A stretch of 64,000 nucleotides of DNA from Streptomyces sp. Act143 (GTDB taxonomy: Bacteria; Actinomycetota; Actinomycetes; Streptomycetales; Streptomycetaceae): the NCBI RefSeq assembly GCF_003143935.1, contig NZ_QFRX01000001.1:5179327-5243326 (forward strand). Direction: 5' to 3'. Below, piece after piece: positions 17,326 through 24,639 of the stretch (within the stretch, counting starts at the first letter, position 1; every line of letters begins with the position of its first letter). The notes beneath the pieces were generated by a model. It saw only the letters and a list, made by a program, of their open reading frames with translations, made no database searches and was not told where the DNA came from. The translations under genes were made by a program, and so were the position numbers.

Positions 17326-18323
17326 TCGCCCTGGTGCAGGTCCAGATCCACCAGCAGCGCCCGGTGGTCGGTGTCGGCCAGGTCCAGGAAGCGCGCCCGC
17401 TCGGCGGAGAAGCCCGCCGACACCAGCACGTGGTCGATCTGGGCGCCGAGCGTGGGTGCGGTGCGGGCCGGCCAGCTCGGGGTGCGGTCGGAACCGGCCA
17501 GCCGGGCGGCGTCGCGCAGACCGGTGTCGAGGATGCGGCGGAACGCGGCATGGTCCTGGGAGGCGTTGAAGTCACCGGCCAGCAGCAGGGGTTCCCGCCG
17601 GTGCCGGGCGGCGAAGTCGCGCAACGTCCCCAGCTCCCGCTTCCACAGGCCGACCTGGCCCGGCAGCGGCGGCATCGGGTGCGCCAGTTGCAGTCGTACG
17701 TCGTGTCCGTCCACCTCCGCCACCGCGCCCGGCATCCCCATCGTGGCGGCGATCGGGTCGGCGGCCCTGAGGGGGTGGCGGCTGAGGATCACCGAGCCCT
17801 CGGAACCGGCGCCCGGGACCGTGCGCCGGTGCGGGTAGGCGACCCCGAGGGTCCGCTTCAGCTCCGCCGCACACGTGTATTCGCACTCCTGTACGAACAC
17901 AAGGTCGGGTTTCGTGCGCCGCACCACGTCCACCAGCGCCCCGGTGCCGCGCCCGAACTCGACGTTCGAGGTCAGCACGCGCACCGAGACGAGGACCCTG
18001 CCGTCGGGCTCGCTGCTCCTGCCGTACGGCTCGATGAACCACGCCAGCAGACCCAGCAGCGCCACTCCCCAGACCAGCCCCACCCACCACCTCGCGAGCA
18101 GCGCCAGCAGCAGTCCGAGGCCCGTCGGCACCAGCAGCCACGGCAGGAAGGCCAGCAGCTGGGGCACGGGGGTGAGGGCGTCCGTGTCGGCGGTGCGGCA
18201 GCCGACGACCACGCTCACGGCGGCGAACAGCAGCCCGCCCAGCCACGCGCCGACCCGCCTCCGCCGCCGCGCCTGCGGCATCGCACGTACATCGGTATCC
18301 CCCGTGATGGACTGGTGGGTCAC
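17322..18323 (-). CDS. Membrane-anchored endonuclease/exonuclease/phosphatase protein
   Basis: Protein of 333 residues with two or three N-terminal membrane helices (~residues 25-100) and a C-terminal endonuclease/exonuclease/phosphatase (EEP) domain that should face outward. Family landmarks are LTSNVEFG at the domain start, LVFVQECEY (metal-binding Glu), LLAGDFNAS (catalytic Asp/Asn) and the final TDHRALLVDLDL (Asp-His pair). EEP proteins hydrolyse phosphodiester or phosphomonoester bonds in nucleic acids, lipids or inositol phosphates; a surface-located member could scavenge nucleotides or lipids. It is translationally coupled to the FUSC transporter gene downstream. Confidence 0.88.
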   Translation of the reverse strand: MTHQSITGDTDVRAMPQARRRRRVGAWLGGLLFAAVSVVVGCRTADTDALTPVPQLLAFLPWLLVPTGLGLLLALLARWWVGLVWGVALLGLLAWFIEPYGRSSEPDGRVLVSVRVLTSNVEFGRGTGALVDVVRRTKPDLVFVQECEYTCAAELKRTLGVAYPHRRTVPGAGSEGSVILSRHPLRAADPIAATMGMPGAVAEVDGHDVRLQLAHPMPPLPGQVGLWKRELGTLRDFAARHRREPLLLAGDFNASQDHAAFRRILDTGLRDAARLAGSDRTPSWPARTAPTLGAQIDHVLVSAGFSAERARFLDLADTDHRALLVDLDLHQGE

Positions 18324-18333
18324 GAAGCCGAGA

Positions 18334-19083
18334 CTACGAGTGGCCGTCCACCCGTGTCAGGAACGCCCCGAGCGCCGCGTTGAACTCCTCCGGCCGCTCC
18401 AGGTTCGGCATGTGGGCGGCGCCGGGGACCACCAGCAGCTCCGAGTCCGGGAGCGCCTCGTGCATCGCCTCCGCGTCCGCGACCGGGGTGTACTCGTCGT
18501 CCGCGCCGACCACGACCAGCGCGGGCACCTTCACCCGGCCCAGCAGCTCGCGGTAGTCGGGCCGCAGGGCCCGGGCGCGCAGGGCCGCCGCGGCACCCTC
18601 GGGGGAGGTCGCCGTCATCATGCGGTGAACGTGGGCCTTCACCTCCGCGGACGCGTACGGGGCGACCATCTTCTCCAGCACCTCCTCGGCGTACCCGTGC
18701 ATGCCCTCGCGCAGCAGCCGCTCCGCCATGGCCCGCCGGGTCGCGATGCCCTCCGGGGTCTCCTCCGCGGGGAAGGTGTCGGCGAGGACCAGGCCCCGGA
18801 CGCGCCCGGGGAACTGCCGGTAGCAGTCCATGACGATCTGGCCGCCCATCGACAGGCCCGCCAGCACGGCGTCCGTGATCCCCAGCTCGTCCAGCAGCGC
18901 GGCGATGTCCCGCGCGAAGTCCGGGAACTCCGTGACACCGGGGAGCACCGGGGAGGTGCCGTATCCGCGCAGGTCGGGGGCGATCACCCGGCGGGTGCCG
19001 GCGAACGCCTCGATCTGCGGGGCCCACATCGTGTGGTCGAAGGGGTGGCCGTGGACGAGTACCAGCGGAGCGGGATCGGTCAT
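18334..19083 (-). CDS. Alpha/beta hydrolase
   Basis: Cytosolic alpha/beta-hydrolase of 249 residues. The oxyanion region is LVHGHPFDHTMW, the nucleophile elbow is AGLSMGGQ (Ser in GxSxG), an acid lies in VVGADDEYTP, and the catalytic His is in PGAAHMPN. It resembles the 3-oxoadipate enol-lactonase/haloperoxidase-like branch, but the substrate is not identifiable. The start at 19083 begins the conserved region. It diverges from a MocR-type regulator whose likely operator overlaps the 95-bp shared promoter, so its expression is probably controlled by that regulator. Confidence 0.88.
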   Translation of the reverse strand: MTDPAPLVLVHGHPFDHTMWAPQIEAFAGTRRVIAPDLRGYGTSPVLPGVTEFPDFARDIAALLDELGITDAVLAGLSMGGQIVMDCYRQFPGRVRGLVLADTFPAEETPEGIATRRAMAERLLREGMHGYAEEVLEKMVAPYASAEVKAHVHRMMTATSPEGAAAALRARALRPDYRELLGRVKVPALVVVGADDEYTPVADAEAMHEALPDSELLVVPGAAHMPNLERPEEFNAALGAFLTRVDGHS

Positions 19084-19110
19084 GCCGCCGACCCTAGGGC
19101 GCCCCAACTC

Positions 19111-19144
19111 CTCGGTGCAATAAGATCTTTGCCCTCGGTGCAAT
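19111..19144. promoter_or_regulatory. Direct-repeat operator in a MocR divergent promoter
   Basis: Two exact copies of CTCGGTGCAAT (19111-19121 and 19134-19144), 23 bp apart start to start, lie in the 95-bp gap between the hydrolase and the MocR gene. MocR regulators such as GabR and PdxR bind paired direct repeats, so this is a strong operator candidate. Confidence 0.7.
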
Positions 19145-19178
19145 CGCCGGGAGCGGGGGCACAGAGGGCAGAGGGGGA

Positions 19179-20510
19179 ATGGTGGACGACTATCGGGGCA
19201 TAGCCGATCGGCTGGCCGAAGCGATCACGAGCGGCCGGCTGAAACCGGGCCAACGGCTCATGCCGCAGCGGCAGTTCGCCCGGCGCCACGGGATCGCCGG
19301 GTCGACGGCCGGGCGGGTGTACGCCGAACTCGTACGGCGGGGTCTCGTCGTCGGCGAGGTGGGCCGCGGCACCTTCGTGCGGGCCGCCGCGAGCGACCCC
19401 ACCGGCCGGGCCCTCATCGAGCGGGCGGGCGCCGCGCCCGTGAACATGGAGCTCAACTACCCCGTCGTGGCCGGGCAGGCGGAGCTGCTCGCCCCGCTCC
19501 TCACGCCCCTCCTGCGCCCCGACGTCCTCACCGAGGCGCTGCTCCCGGCCGCCGCCACCGGCACCGCGCCCGCGCGGGAGGCCGCGGCGCACCTCCTCGC
19601 GACCCCCGGCTGGCGGCCCGAGCCCGGCCGCGTCCTGTTCACCGGCAACGCCCGTCAGTCCATCGCCGCCACCCTCGCCTCCCTCGTCAGGGCCGGCGGC
19701 CGGGTCGGCGTCGAGCCGCTGACGTACCCGCTGGTCAAGGAGATCGCCGCCCGGCTCGGCATCCTCCTGGTCCCGCTGGCCGCCGACGCGGACGGGCCGC
19801 TGCCCGAGTCCGTCGCCGCCGCCCACCGCACGGCCCCGCTGTCCGCCCTCTACCTCCAGCCGACGCTCCACAACCCGACGTCCCGCACGACGAGCGCGGC
19901 GCGGCGGCAACAACTCGCGGACGTGGTGACCGACTTGGGTCTGCCGGTCGTGGAGGACCGCATCTGGTCCTTCCTGCACCCGCTCGCCCCCGACCCGCTC
20001 GCCGCCCACGCCCCCGCCCTCACCCACGTCGTCGACAGCCTCTCCAAGCGGGTCGCGCCCGGCCTCACCGCCGGCTTCGTCGTCGTACCTCAGGACCGGG
20101 TCGACGCGGTCGGTGCCGCGATCCGGTCCGGCGGGTGGAACGCGGGGCGGTTCGCCCTGGAGGCGGCGGCACGGGCCGTCGCGGAAGGGGTCGCGGACCG
20201 GCTCGCCGAGGCCAAGCGGGCGGACGCCGCGCTGCGGCAGCGGATCGTCGCCGAGGAACTCCACGGACTCGCCGTACGGGCCCATCCGCAGGGGTACTAC
20301 GCCTGGTGGGAGCTGCCCGCGCCATGGCGGGCCGACACCTTCACCGCCGCCGCCGCGGCACACGGGATCGCGGTGACGCCCGGCCCCGCGTTCGCCGTCG
20401 ACCCCGGCCGGACGCCGGACGCGATCAGGCTCGGGCTCGCGTCGGCCGCGGCGCCGGATCTGCGACGGGCGCTGCGGACACTCGCCGGCGTCGCGCGTAC
20501 CGGGCCGTGA
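19179..20510 (+). CDS. MocR-type regulator (GntR HTH fused to PLP aminotransferase fold)
   Basis: A 443-residue MocR/GabR-class regulator. Residues ~1-70 are a GntR winged helix (AITSGRLKPGQRLMPQRQF, then GIAGSTAGRVYAELVRRG). Residues ~95-435 are a fold-type I aminotransferase domain used as an effector sensor. The PLP lysine is K290 (DSLSKRVAPG), and QPTLHNPTS is the conserved Asn/Pro segment. MocR proteins usually sense PLP, amino acids or amines and control an adjacent divergent gene, here the alpha/beta hydrolase. Its 3' end overlaps the convergent membrane protein gene by 86 bp. Confidence 0.92.
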   Translation: MVDDYRGIADRLAEAITSGRLKPGQRLMPQRQFARRHGIAGSTAGRVYAELVRRGLVVGEVGRGTFVRAAASDPTGRALIERAGAAPVNMELNYPVVAGQAELLAPLLTPLLRPDVLTEALLPAAATGTAPAREAAAHLLATPGWRPEPGRVLFTGNARQSIAATLASLVRAGGRVGVEPLTYPLVKEIAARLGILLVPLAADADGPLPESVAAAHRTAPLSALYLQPTLHNPTSRTTSAARRQQLADVVTDLGLPVVEDRIWSFLHPLAPDPLAAHAPALTHVVDSLSKRVAPGLTAGFVVVPQDRVDAVGAAIRSGGWNAGRFALEAAARAVAEGVADRLAEAKRADAALRQRIVAEELHGLAVRAHPQGYYAWWELPAPWRADTFTAAAAAHGIAVTPGPAFAVDPGRTPDAIRLGLASAAAPDLRRALRTLAGVARTGP

Positions 20511-21003
20511 GCCAGGTCGCGCAGGCCGCCGTGAGGCCGAGCGCGACCAGCAGCCAGGACACCGTGCGCAAGGTGGCGGTGAGGGCGTCGTAGATGACAC
20601 CGGCGGCGCTGCGGTGGTCCGCGTCGGGCAGGTCGGCGAGCGTCATCCGGCGGCCCAGGGCGACCGCGAGGCCCAGCAGCGCGCCGCCGAGCGCCGTGCC
20701 CAGCGAGGTGGCCGTGACCGCACGGCGGCGGCAGGCGGCGACCGCGATCCCGGCGGCGGCCAGCCCCAGGGCGCTGACGGGCAGCCAGAAACCGGCGAGG
20801 TCGAACGGCACGTAGGCGTCGGTGAGTTGACGCCTGACCTGGGCCATCTCGACCGTCACCCAGTACGCCGCCCAGGCCGACACCACACTGAACGGCACGA
20901 GCAGACAGGCCGCGGCGATGAGCACGGCCGAGAGGGCGTTGCGAAGGCGTGGGCGCACCCCTCCAGGCAAGGGCCCGGCGGCCGGGGGCGCGAGCCGGGG
21001 CAC
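20425..21003 (-). CDS. Four-helix membrane protein, unknown function
   Basis: A 192-residue protein with four predicted membrane helices (around residues 22-48, 70-88, 97-117 and 145-168) and a basic Pro/Arg-rich tail. No family is recognised. Its stop lies inside the 3' end of the convergent MocR gene, an 86-bp tail-to-tail overlap. The helix pattern and clean frame support a real gene. A start a few codons downstream (at GVRPRLRNALSAVL) is possible. Confidence 0.6.
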   Translation of the reverse strand: MPRLAPPAAGPLPGGVRPRLRNALSAVLIAAACLLVPFSVVSAWAAYWVTVEMAQVRRQLTDAYVPFDLAGFWLPVSALGLAAAGIAVAACRRRAVTATSLGTALGGALLGLAVALGRRMTLADLPDADHRSAAGVIYDALTATLRTVSWLLVALGLTAACATWLTARYARRRRVSAAPVADPAPRPTRARA

Positions 21004-21125
21004 TGCATTCGGGTGGACGGCGCCACCGGGGGCGCACAGCCCAGTCCTCCCAAGCCCTCCGGCGCTCCGGTGGAGGGTTCACCCGAACGGGTGTTTCCTG
21101 GTTCTGGGGAGAAGGAGGCCGATTC

Positions 21126-21683
21126 ATGCGCACCACTCCGGCCCTGCGGACCCTGGCCGCGGCCCTGCTCACCGGCGGCACCCTCGTCGCCGCGGCAGCG
21201 GGCACCACGGCCGCAGCCGCCACCCCGCCGACCTATGCCGACGGGCACGGTGGCGGCGGTTCCGGCGGTCCGATCTGGGGCACCATCGTCTCCGGCGTCG
21301 CCCTCAACGTGAGAGCCGCGCCCACCACGCACTCGCCCGTCGTCGACCAGCTCTCACCGTGGAGCCAGGATCGCGTGGACTGCAAGGTCCAGGGTCAGAG
21401 CGTCAACGGCAACCCGTACTGGTACTGGCTCGTCGGCGCCCAGGGCTGGGCGAGCGCCGCGTTCGTCGACACCGGCGGACGCTCCGTGCCGAGCTGCTCC
21501 GATCCGTGTCCCGAGTGGAAGGACGGCTCCTGGAGCAACTGGGACGACCCGTACCAGAACGAATCGTGGAGCGTGTCGGCTTCCGGCTCCTGGAGCTTCT
21601 CCGGCTCGTGGAGCTGGAGCGCGGCCGGATCCGCGGCCGGATCCTCGGCGGGCGCCTGGGCCCCGTACCCGGGTGGCTGGTGA
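21126..21683 (+). CDS. Secreted SH3-like domain protein
   Basis: Exported protein of 185 residues. The signal peptide (LRTLAAALLTGGTLVAAAAG) is followed by a bacterial SH3-like domain of about 70 residues (ALNVRAAPTTHSPVVDQL ... WYWLVGAQGWASAAFVDTG) with two Cys that could form a disulfide, then a low-complexity Ser/Trp/Gly tail (WSFSGSWSWS). SH3b domains bind peptidoglycan or wall peptides, so a wall-associated role is likely. The AAGGAGG ribosome site eight bases before the ATG fixes the start. A perfect 15-bp terminator follows. Confidence 0.85.
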   Translation: MRTTPALRTLAAALLTGGTLVAAAAGTTAAAATPPTYADGHGGGGSGGPIWGTIVSGVALNVRAAPTTHSPVVDQLSPWSQDRVDCKVQGQSVNGNPYWYWLVGAQGWASAAFVDTGGRSVPSCSDPCPEWKDGSWSNWDDPYQNESWSVSASGSWSFSGSWSWSAAGSAAGSSAGAWAPYPGGW

Positions 21684-21694
21684 GAGAGGGAGAC

Positions 21695-21727
21695 AGAAGG
21701 GCCCGGCAGTCTCTGCCGGGCCCTTCT
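21695..21727. terminator. Bidirectional terminator
   Basis: Perfect 15-bp stem (AGAAGGGCCCGGCAG / CTGCCGGGCCCTTCT) with a TCT loop between the convergent SH3-like protein gene and the small membrane protein gene. The minus-strand copy also ends in a short T run. Confidence 0.88.
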
Positions 21728-21746
21728 GCCGTCCGCGCCGCGGCGT

Positions 21747-22190
21747 TCAGCGGATGCGGTTCCCCTCGGCGTCCTCGTGCGTGTAGTAGCGGTAGAAGAA
21801 CACCACGAAGATGCCTGCCGTGACCGCCACCCCGAGCGCCGTGCACCTGAGCACGCTCTCGCCGGTCTGGCTGTAGAGGAAGCCGATCGCCGCGCCCGCG
21901 AACGCGGACTTCACCAGCGAGTGCAGCTCGCGCTTGAGCAGCGGCGCGAACGTCGCCACCGCGATGCACAGCACGATGAACGCCAGCGCGGTCACGAAGC
22001 CGAACAGGACGTTCCAGCCGGTGATCTCGCCGCCGCCGCGCCGGTTGGCGGCGGCCCAGTAGCCGTAGACCAGCCCCAGGGCGACGGGAATCCCGTACCG
22101 CGCCGCCTTGTGGACCTGCGGGCCGAAGACATCGGGCGACCGGCCGACCATTCCGGAGCTGCCGCCGGACGCGGGTGCCGCATGAGCCAT
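21747..22190 (-). CDS. Small membrane protein, unknown function
   Basis: A 147-residue protein with four hydrophobic stretches (residues ~33-48, ~60-85, ~97-111 and ~117-135; the third is weak) and short hydrophilic ends; no enzymatic motif is visible. The ATG at 22190 follows AGAGGAG. That ribosome site sits inside the palindrome GAGAGGA-C-TCCTCTC (22191-22205), which could fold in mRNA. The gene shares its promoter region with the divergent phosphatase gene. Confidence 0.75.
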   Translation of the reverse strand: MAHAAPASGGSSGMVGRSPDVFGPQVHKAARYGIPVALGLVYGYWAAANRRGGGEITGWNVLFGFVTALAFIVLCIAVATFAPLLKRELHSLVKSAFAGAAIGFLYSQTGESVLRCTALGVAVTAGIFVVFFYRYYTHEDAEGNRIR

Positions 22191-22293
22191 GAGAGGACTC
22201 CTCTCTCCTCGCCCCCGCTTCCAGAGCACACCTGGCAGCGAGGCCTGGCAAGTCGGAGTGCGGCCCCGGTTGCCCCGTGCTTCGCTGAAGTGC

Positions 22294-23511
22294 ATGAAGC
22301 ACGGGCTGAGGCCGATCAGCGGACGGCGCGGTCCGATGGCCCGGCTGCCCCGGCCCGCCGCGGAGGGCGACGTCCTGCGCCGGCAGCAACTGCTGCGGGT
22401 CCGCGGCCACAGCGTCGCCTGGGCGCCGCCGCTGCTGATGCTCGTCGCGATCACCGTGATCGACTTCAACACGGCCGGCGAGTTCCAGATGATCACCTGG
22501 GTCGTGCTGGTGCCCGGTATCGCCGCCGCGATCTGCGGGGTGTGGGGCACGGCGGTCTTCGCGGTGCTCGCGGTGCTGACCTACCTGCTCGCGGACAGTT
22601 CCTACCCGAACCGGTACCAGAGCGGACTGCCCGACTTCATCCTCGTCGGCATCGGCGGCGCCCTCGCCGTCCTCGCCTGCCTGGTCCGGGTCCGCGGCGA
22701 GCGGCACATGCTGCACATGCGGGACGTCGCCGAGACCACCCGCCGCACCGTGCTGCGCCCCCTGCCCCCGGACTGGGGCGGCCTGGAGCACGCCGCCGTC
22801 TATCTCGCCTCCGACGTCGAGGCCCGGGTCGGCGGCGACTTCTACGACGTCCAGCAGGGCCCGCACGGCACCCGGGTCCTCGTCGGGGACGTCCAGGGCA
22901 AGGGCCTCGGCGCGGTGGAGGCGGCGGCCGCGCTGCTCGGCACGTTCCGGGAGGCCGCGTACCACGAGGAACTCGGCACGGTCGCGGAACGCCTGGAGAT
23001 CCGCATCCAACGGCACGCCCTGCACCTGACCGCGCTGGGCCGCGACGACGGCGACCGCTTCGCCACCGCCGTCCTGATCGGCTTCCCCGACGACGAGCCC
23101 GGCGCGGTGGACGTCGTCGTCTTCGGCCACGAACCCCCGCTGGCCGTCGGCCCGCACGGGGTGCGGCAGCTACCGGTGGGCACCGGGCTCCCGCTCGGCC
23201 TGGGCGAACTGTCCGACGACGGGCCGCCGCCCGTGCAGCGGGTCCCCTTCGCCGACACCGAGACCCTGCTGCTGACCACCGACGGGGTGACCGAGGCCCG
23301 GGACGCCGACGGCGCCTTCTACCCGCTGGCCGCGGAGGTCGCCCGGGCCGTCGCCGCCGATCCGCGGGCCGCCGAGCCCCGCCGCCTGGTCGCCCTCGTC
23401 CGCGACGGCACGCTGCGGCACAGCGGCGGGCATCTTGCTGACGACACCACGGTGTTCGCGGTCCGCCGGTCGGACTCCGGAATCGGCCGAAAGGGACGTT
23501 TGCAGTCCTGA
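22294..23511 (+). CDS. Membrane PP2C/SpoIIE-type serine phosphatase
   Basis: A 405-residue phosphatase of the RsbU/SpoIIE (PP2C-like) class. Three or so N-terminal membrane helices (residues ~45-130) precede a PPM catalytic domain with the family motifs RVGGDFYDV (metal-binding Asp), VGDVQGKGLGA and LLTTDGVTEARD, ending in LADDTTVFAV. Such enzymes dephosphorylate anti-anti-sigma factors and so release sigma factors under stress. No anti-sigma or STAS gene is adjacent, so its partner is elsewhere. The ATG at 22294 is my choice; one at 22336 is possible, and neither has a strong ribosome site. Confidence 0.85.
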   Translation: MKHGLRPISGRRGPMARLPRPAAEGDVLRRQQLLRVRGHSVAWAPPLLMLVAITVIDFNTAGEFQMITWVVLVPGIAAAICGVWGTAVFAVLAVLTYLLADSSYPNRYQSGLPDFILVGIGGALAVLACLVRVRGERHMLHMRDVAETTRRTVLRPLPPDWGGLEHAAVYLASDVEARVGGDFYDVQQGPHGTRVLVGDVQGKGLGAVEAAAALLGTFREAAYHEELGTVAERLEIRIQRHALHLTALGRDDGDRFATAVLIGFPDDEPGAVDVVVFGHEPPLAVGPHGVRQLPVGTGLPLGLGELSDDGPPPVQRVPFADTETLLLTTDGVTEARDADGAFYPLAAEVARAVAADPRAAEPRRLVALVRDGTLRHSGGHLADDTTVFAVRRSDSGIGRKGRLQS

Positions 23512-23580
23512 GGTCCACCTTTGCAGCCGCAGCGGTTACGGTGCTGCCGTACGTGATCGACGGGGGATGGGGAGGGACCG

Positions 23581-24639
23581 ATGCCCGGAACCGTGCTGCT
23601 GCTGGCCGCCGCACCGGCCGGCAAGGGGTGTCTGGTCGACGCCGCGTCCGTTCTGCCCGTCCTCGCGGCCGTGCCGCCGGCCGTGCTCTCCGGCGCGGAC
23701 ACCGCCAACGTCGTGGAGCTCGCGGACCCGTTGGAGCCGCAGGCCGTGCTGACCCGGCTGCGCGCCGCCGCGGCCGCCCCCGGCCCGCTGACCGTCTTCG
23801 TCACCGGCCAGCTCCAGCTCGACCGCCGCCAGCACCTGCCCCACCTCGCCCTGGCCCGCACCACCCCGGCGACCGTCCGCTACACGGCCTTCCCCTGGCA
23901 CTGGTTCCGCGACGAGCTGCGGCTGCGCCCGGCGGGCGCGACGGCCTTCGTCCTCGACCTGCACGCCGACCCCGAGACCTGGCAGTGGCTGCGCGCCAAC
24001 CCCCTGGACACCGGGCGCAACAACGCGGTGTACGGGCGGATCGCGCCGCCGCCGGCCCGGCGCAGTGTGGGAACGCCCGCGTACATGAAGGCGGTGGCGA
24101 CGATCCTGCGCAGTGGGCACCGGCCGCCGCTGGACCAGTTGCACCAGCAGGCGCTGAGCCGCCTCGCGCCGGAGAGCGCCGGACACGTCCTGAGCGCGCA
24201 GGGGCCCGAGGCGGGCGATCCGCACGTCCTGATCTCGGCGGCCGTGGCCGCCCGCCGGCACGGCGACGCCGACGCGCTCGCCGCCCACCACGAGCTGAAC
24301 GCCGTACGGGCGCACGGCCCCGCCTCCGAGGAGGCGCTGCACTGGAGCGAGGTGCGGGCCGATCTGGCGATGTTCGCGGGGGACCCGGTGCGCAGCTGCC
24401 GGGCCTGGCTGGCGGTCGCGACCACCCGGCTCGGGGCCGGGCAGGCGCCGGACGCGCCCGCCGTGGAGTCGGCCGTGGACCGGGCCCACCACCAGTGGGG
24501 GCAGATCGGTGACCCGGCGCGGGCCCGCGAACTGGGGCCCGCGCTGGCGGAGTTGAGGGCTCGGGTGCCAGGGCGCCGGGAGGGCGCCCTGGACCATGTG
24601 CACAAGCACCTCAGTCAGCTGCAGACGCTCAGCTCGTGA
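23581..24639 (+). CDS. Unrecognised protein, possible degenerate caspase-like domain
   Basis: A 352-residue cytosolic protein with a strong GGGAGG ribosome site. The N-terminal half alternates beta and alpha elements (TVLLLAAAP, LTVFVTGQLQLD, TAFVLDLHADPETW), an order reminiscent of caspase/CHAT folds, but the catalytic GHG histidine and DxC cysteine positions are not there (VTGQLQ, LDLHADP), so any such domain would be inactive. The C-terminal ~150 residues are helical and could be TPR-like (AAVAARRHGDADALAAHHEL). I do not recognise the family with confidence. It follows the SpoIIE phosphatase gene by 69 bp and overlaps the convergent propeller gene by 11 bp. Confidence 0.75.
   Translation: MPGTVLLLAAAPAGKGCLVDAASVLPVLAAVPPAVLSGADTANVVELADPLEPQAVLTRLRAAAAAPGPLTVFVTGQLQLDRRQHLPHLALARTTPATVRYTAFPWHWFRDELRLRPAGATAFVLDLHADPETWQWLRANPLDTGRNNAVYGRIAPPPARRSVGTPAYMKAVATILRSGHRPPLDQLHQQALSRLAPESAGHVLSAQGPEAGDPHVLISAAVAARRHGDADALAAHHELNAVRAHGPASEEALHWSEVRADLAMFAGDPVRSCRAWLAVATTRLGAGQAPDAPAVESAVDRAHHQWGQIGDPARARELGPALAELRARVPGRREGALDHVHKHLSQLQTLSS

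Noticed and set aside
23581..24639. Active caspase/CHAT protease
   Set aside because: The catalytic His-Gly and Cys positions are not present in the candidate strands, so protease activity is not supported.
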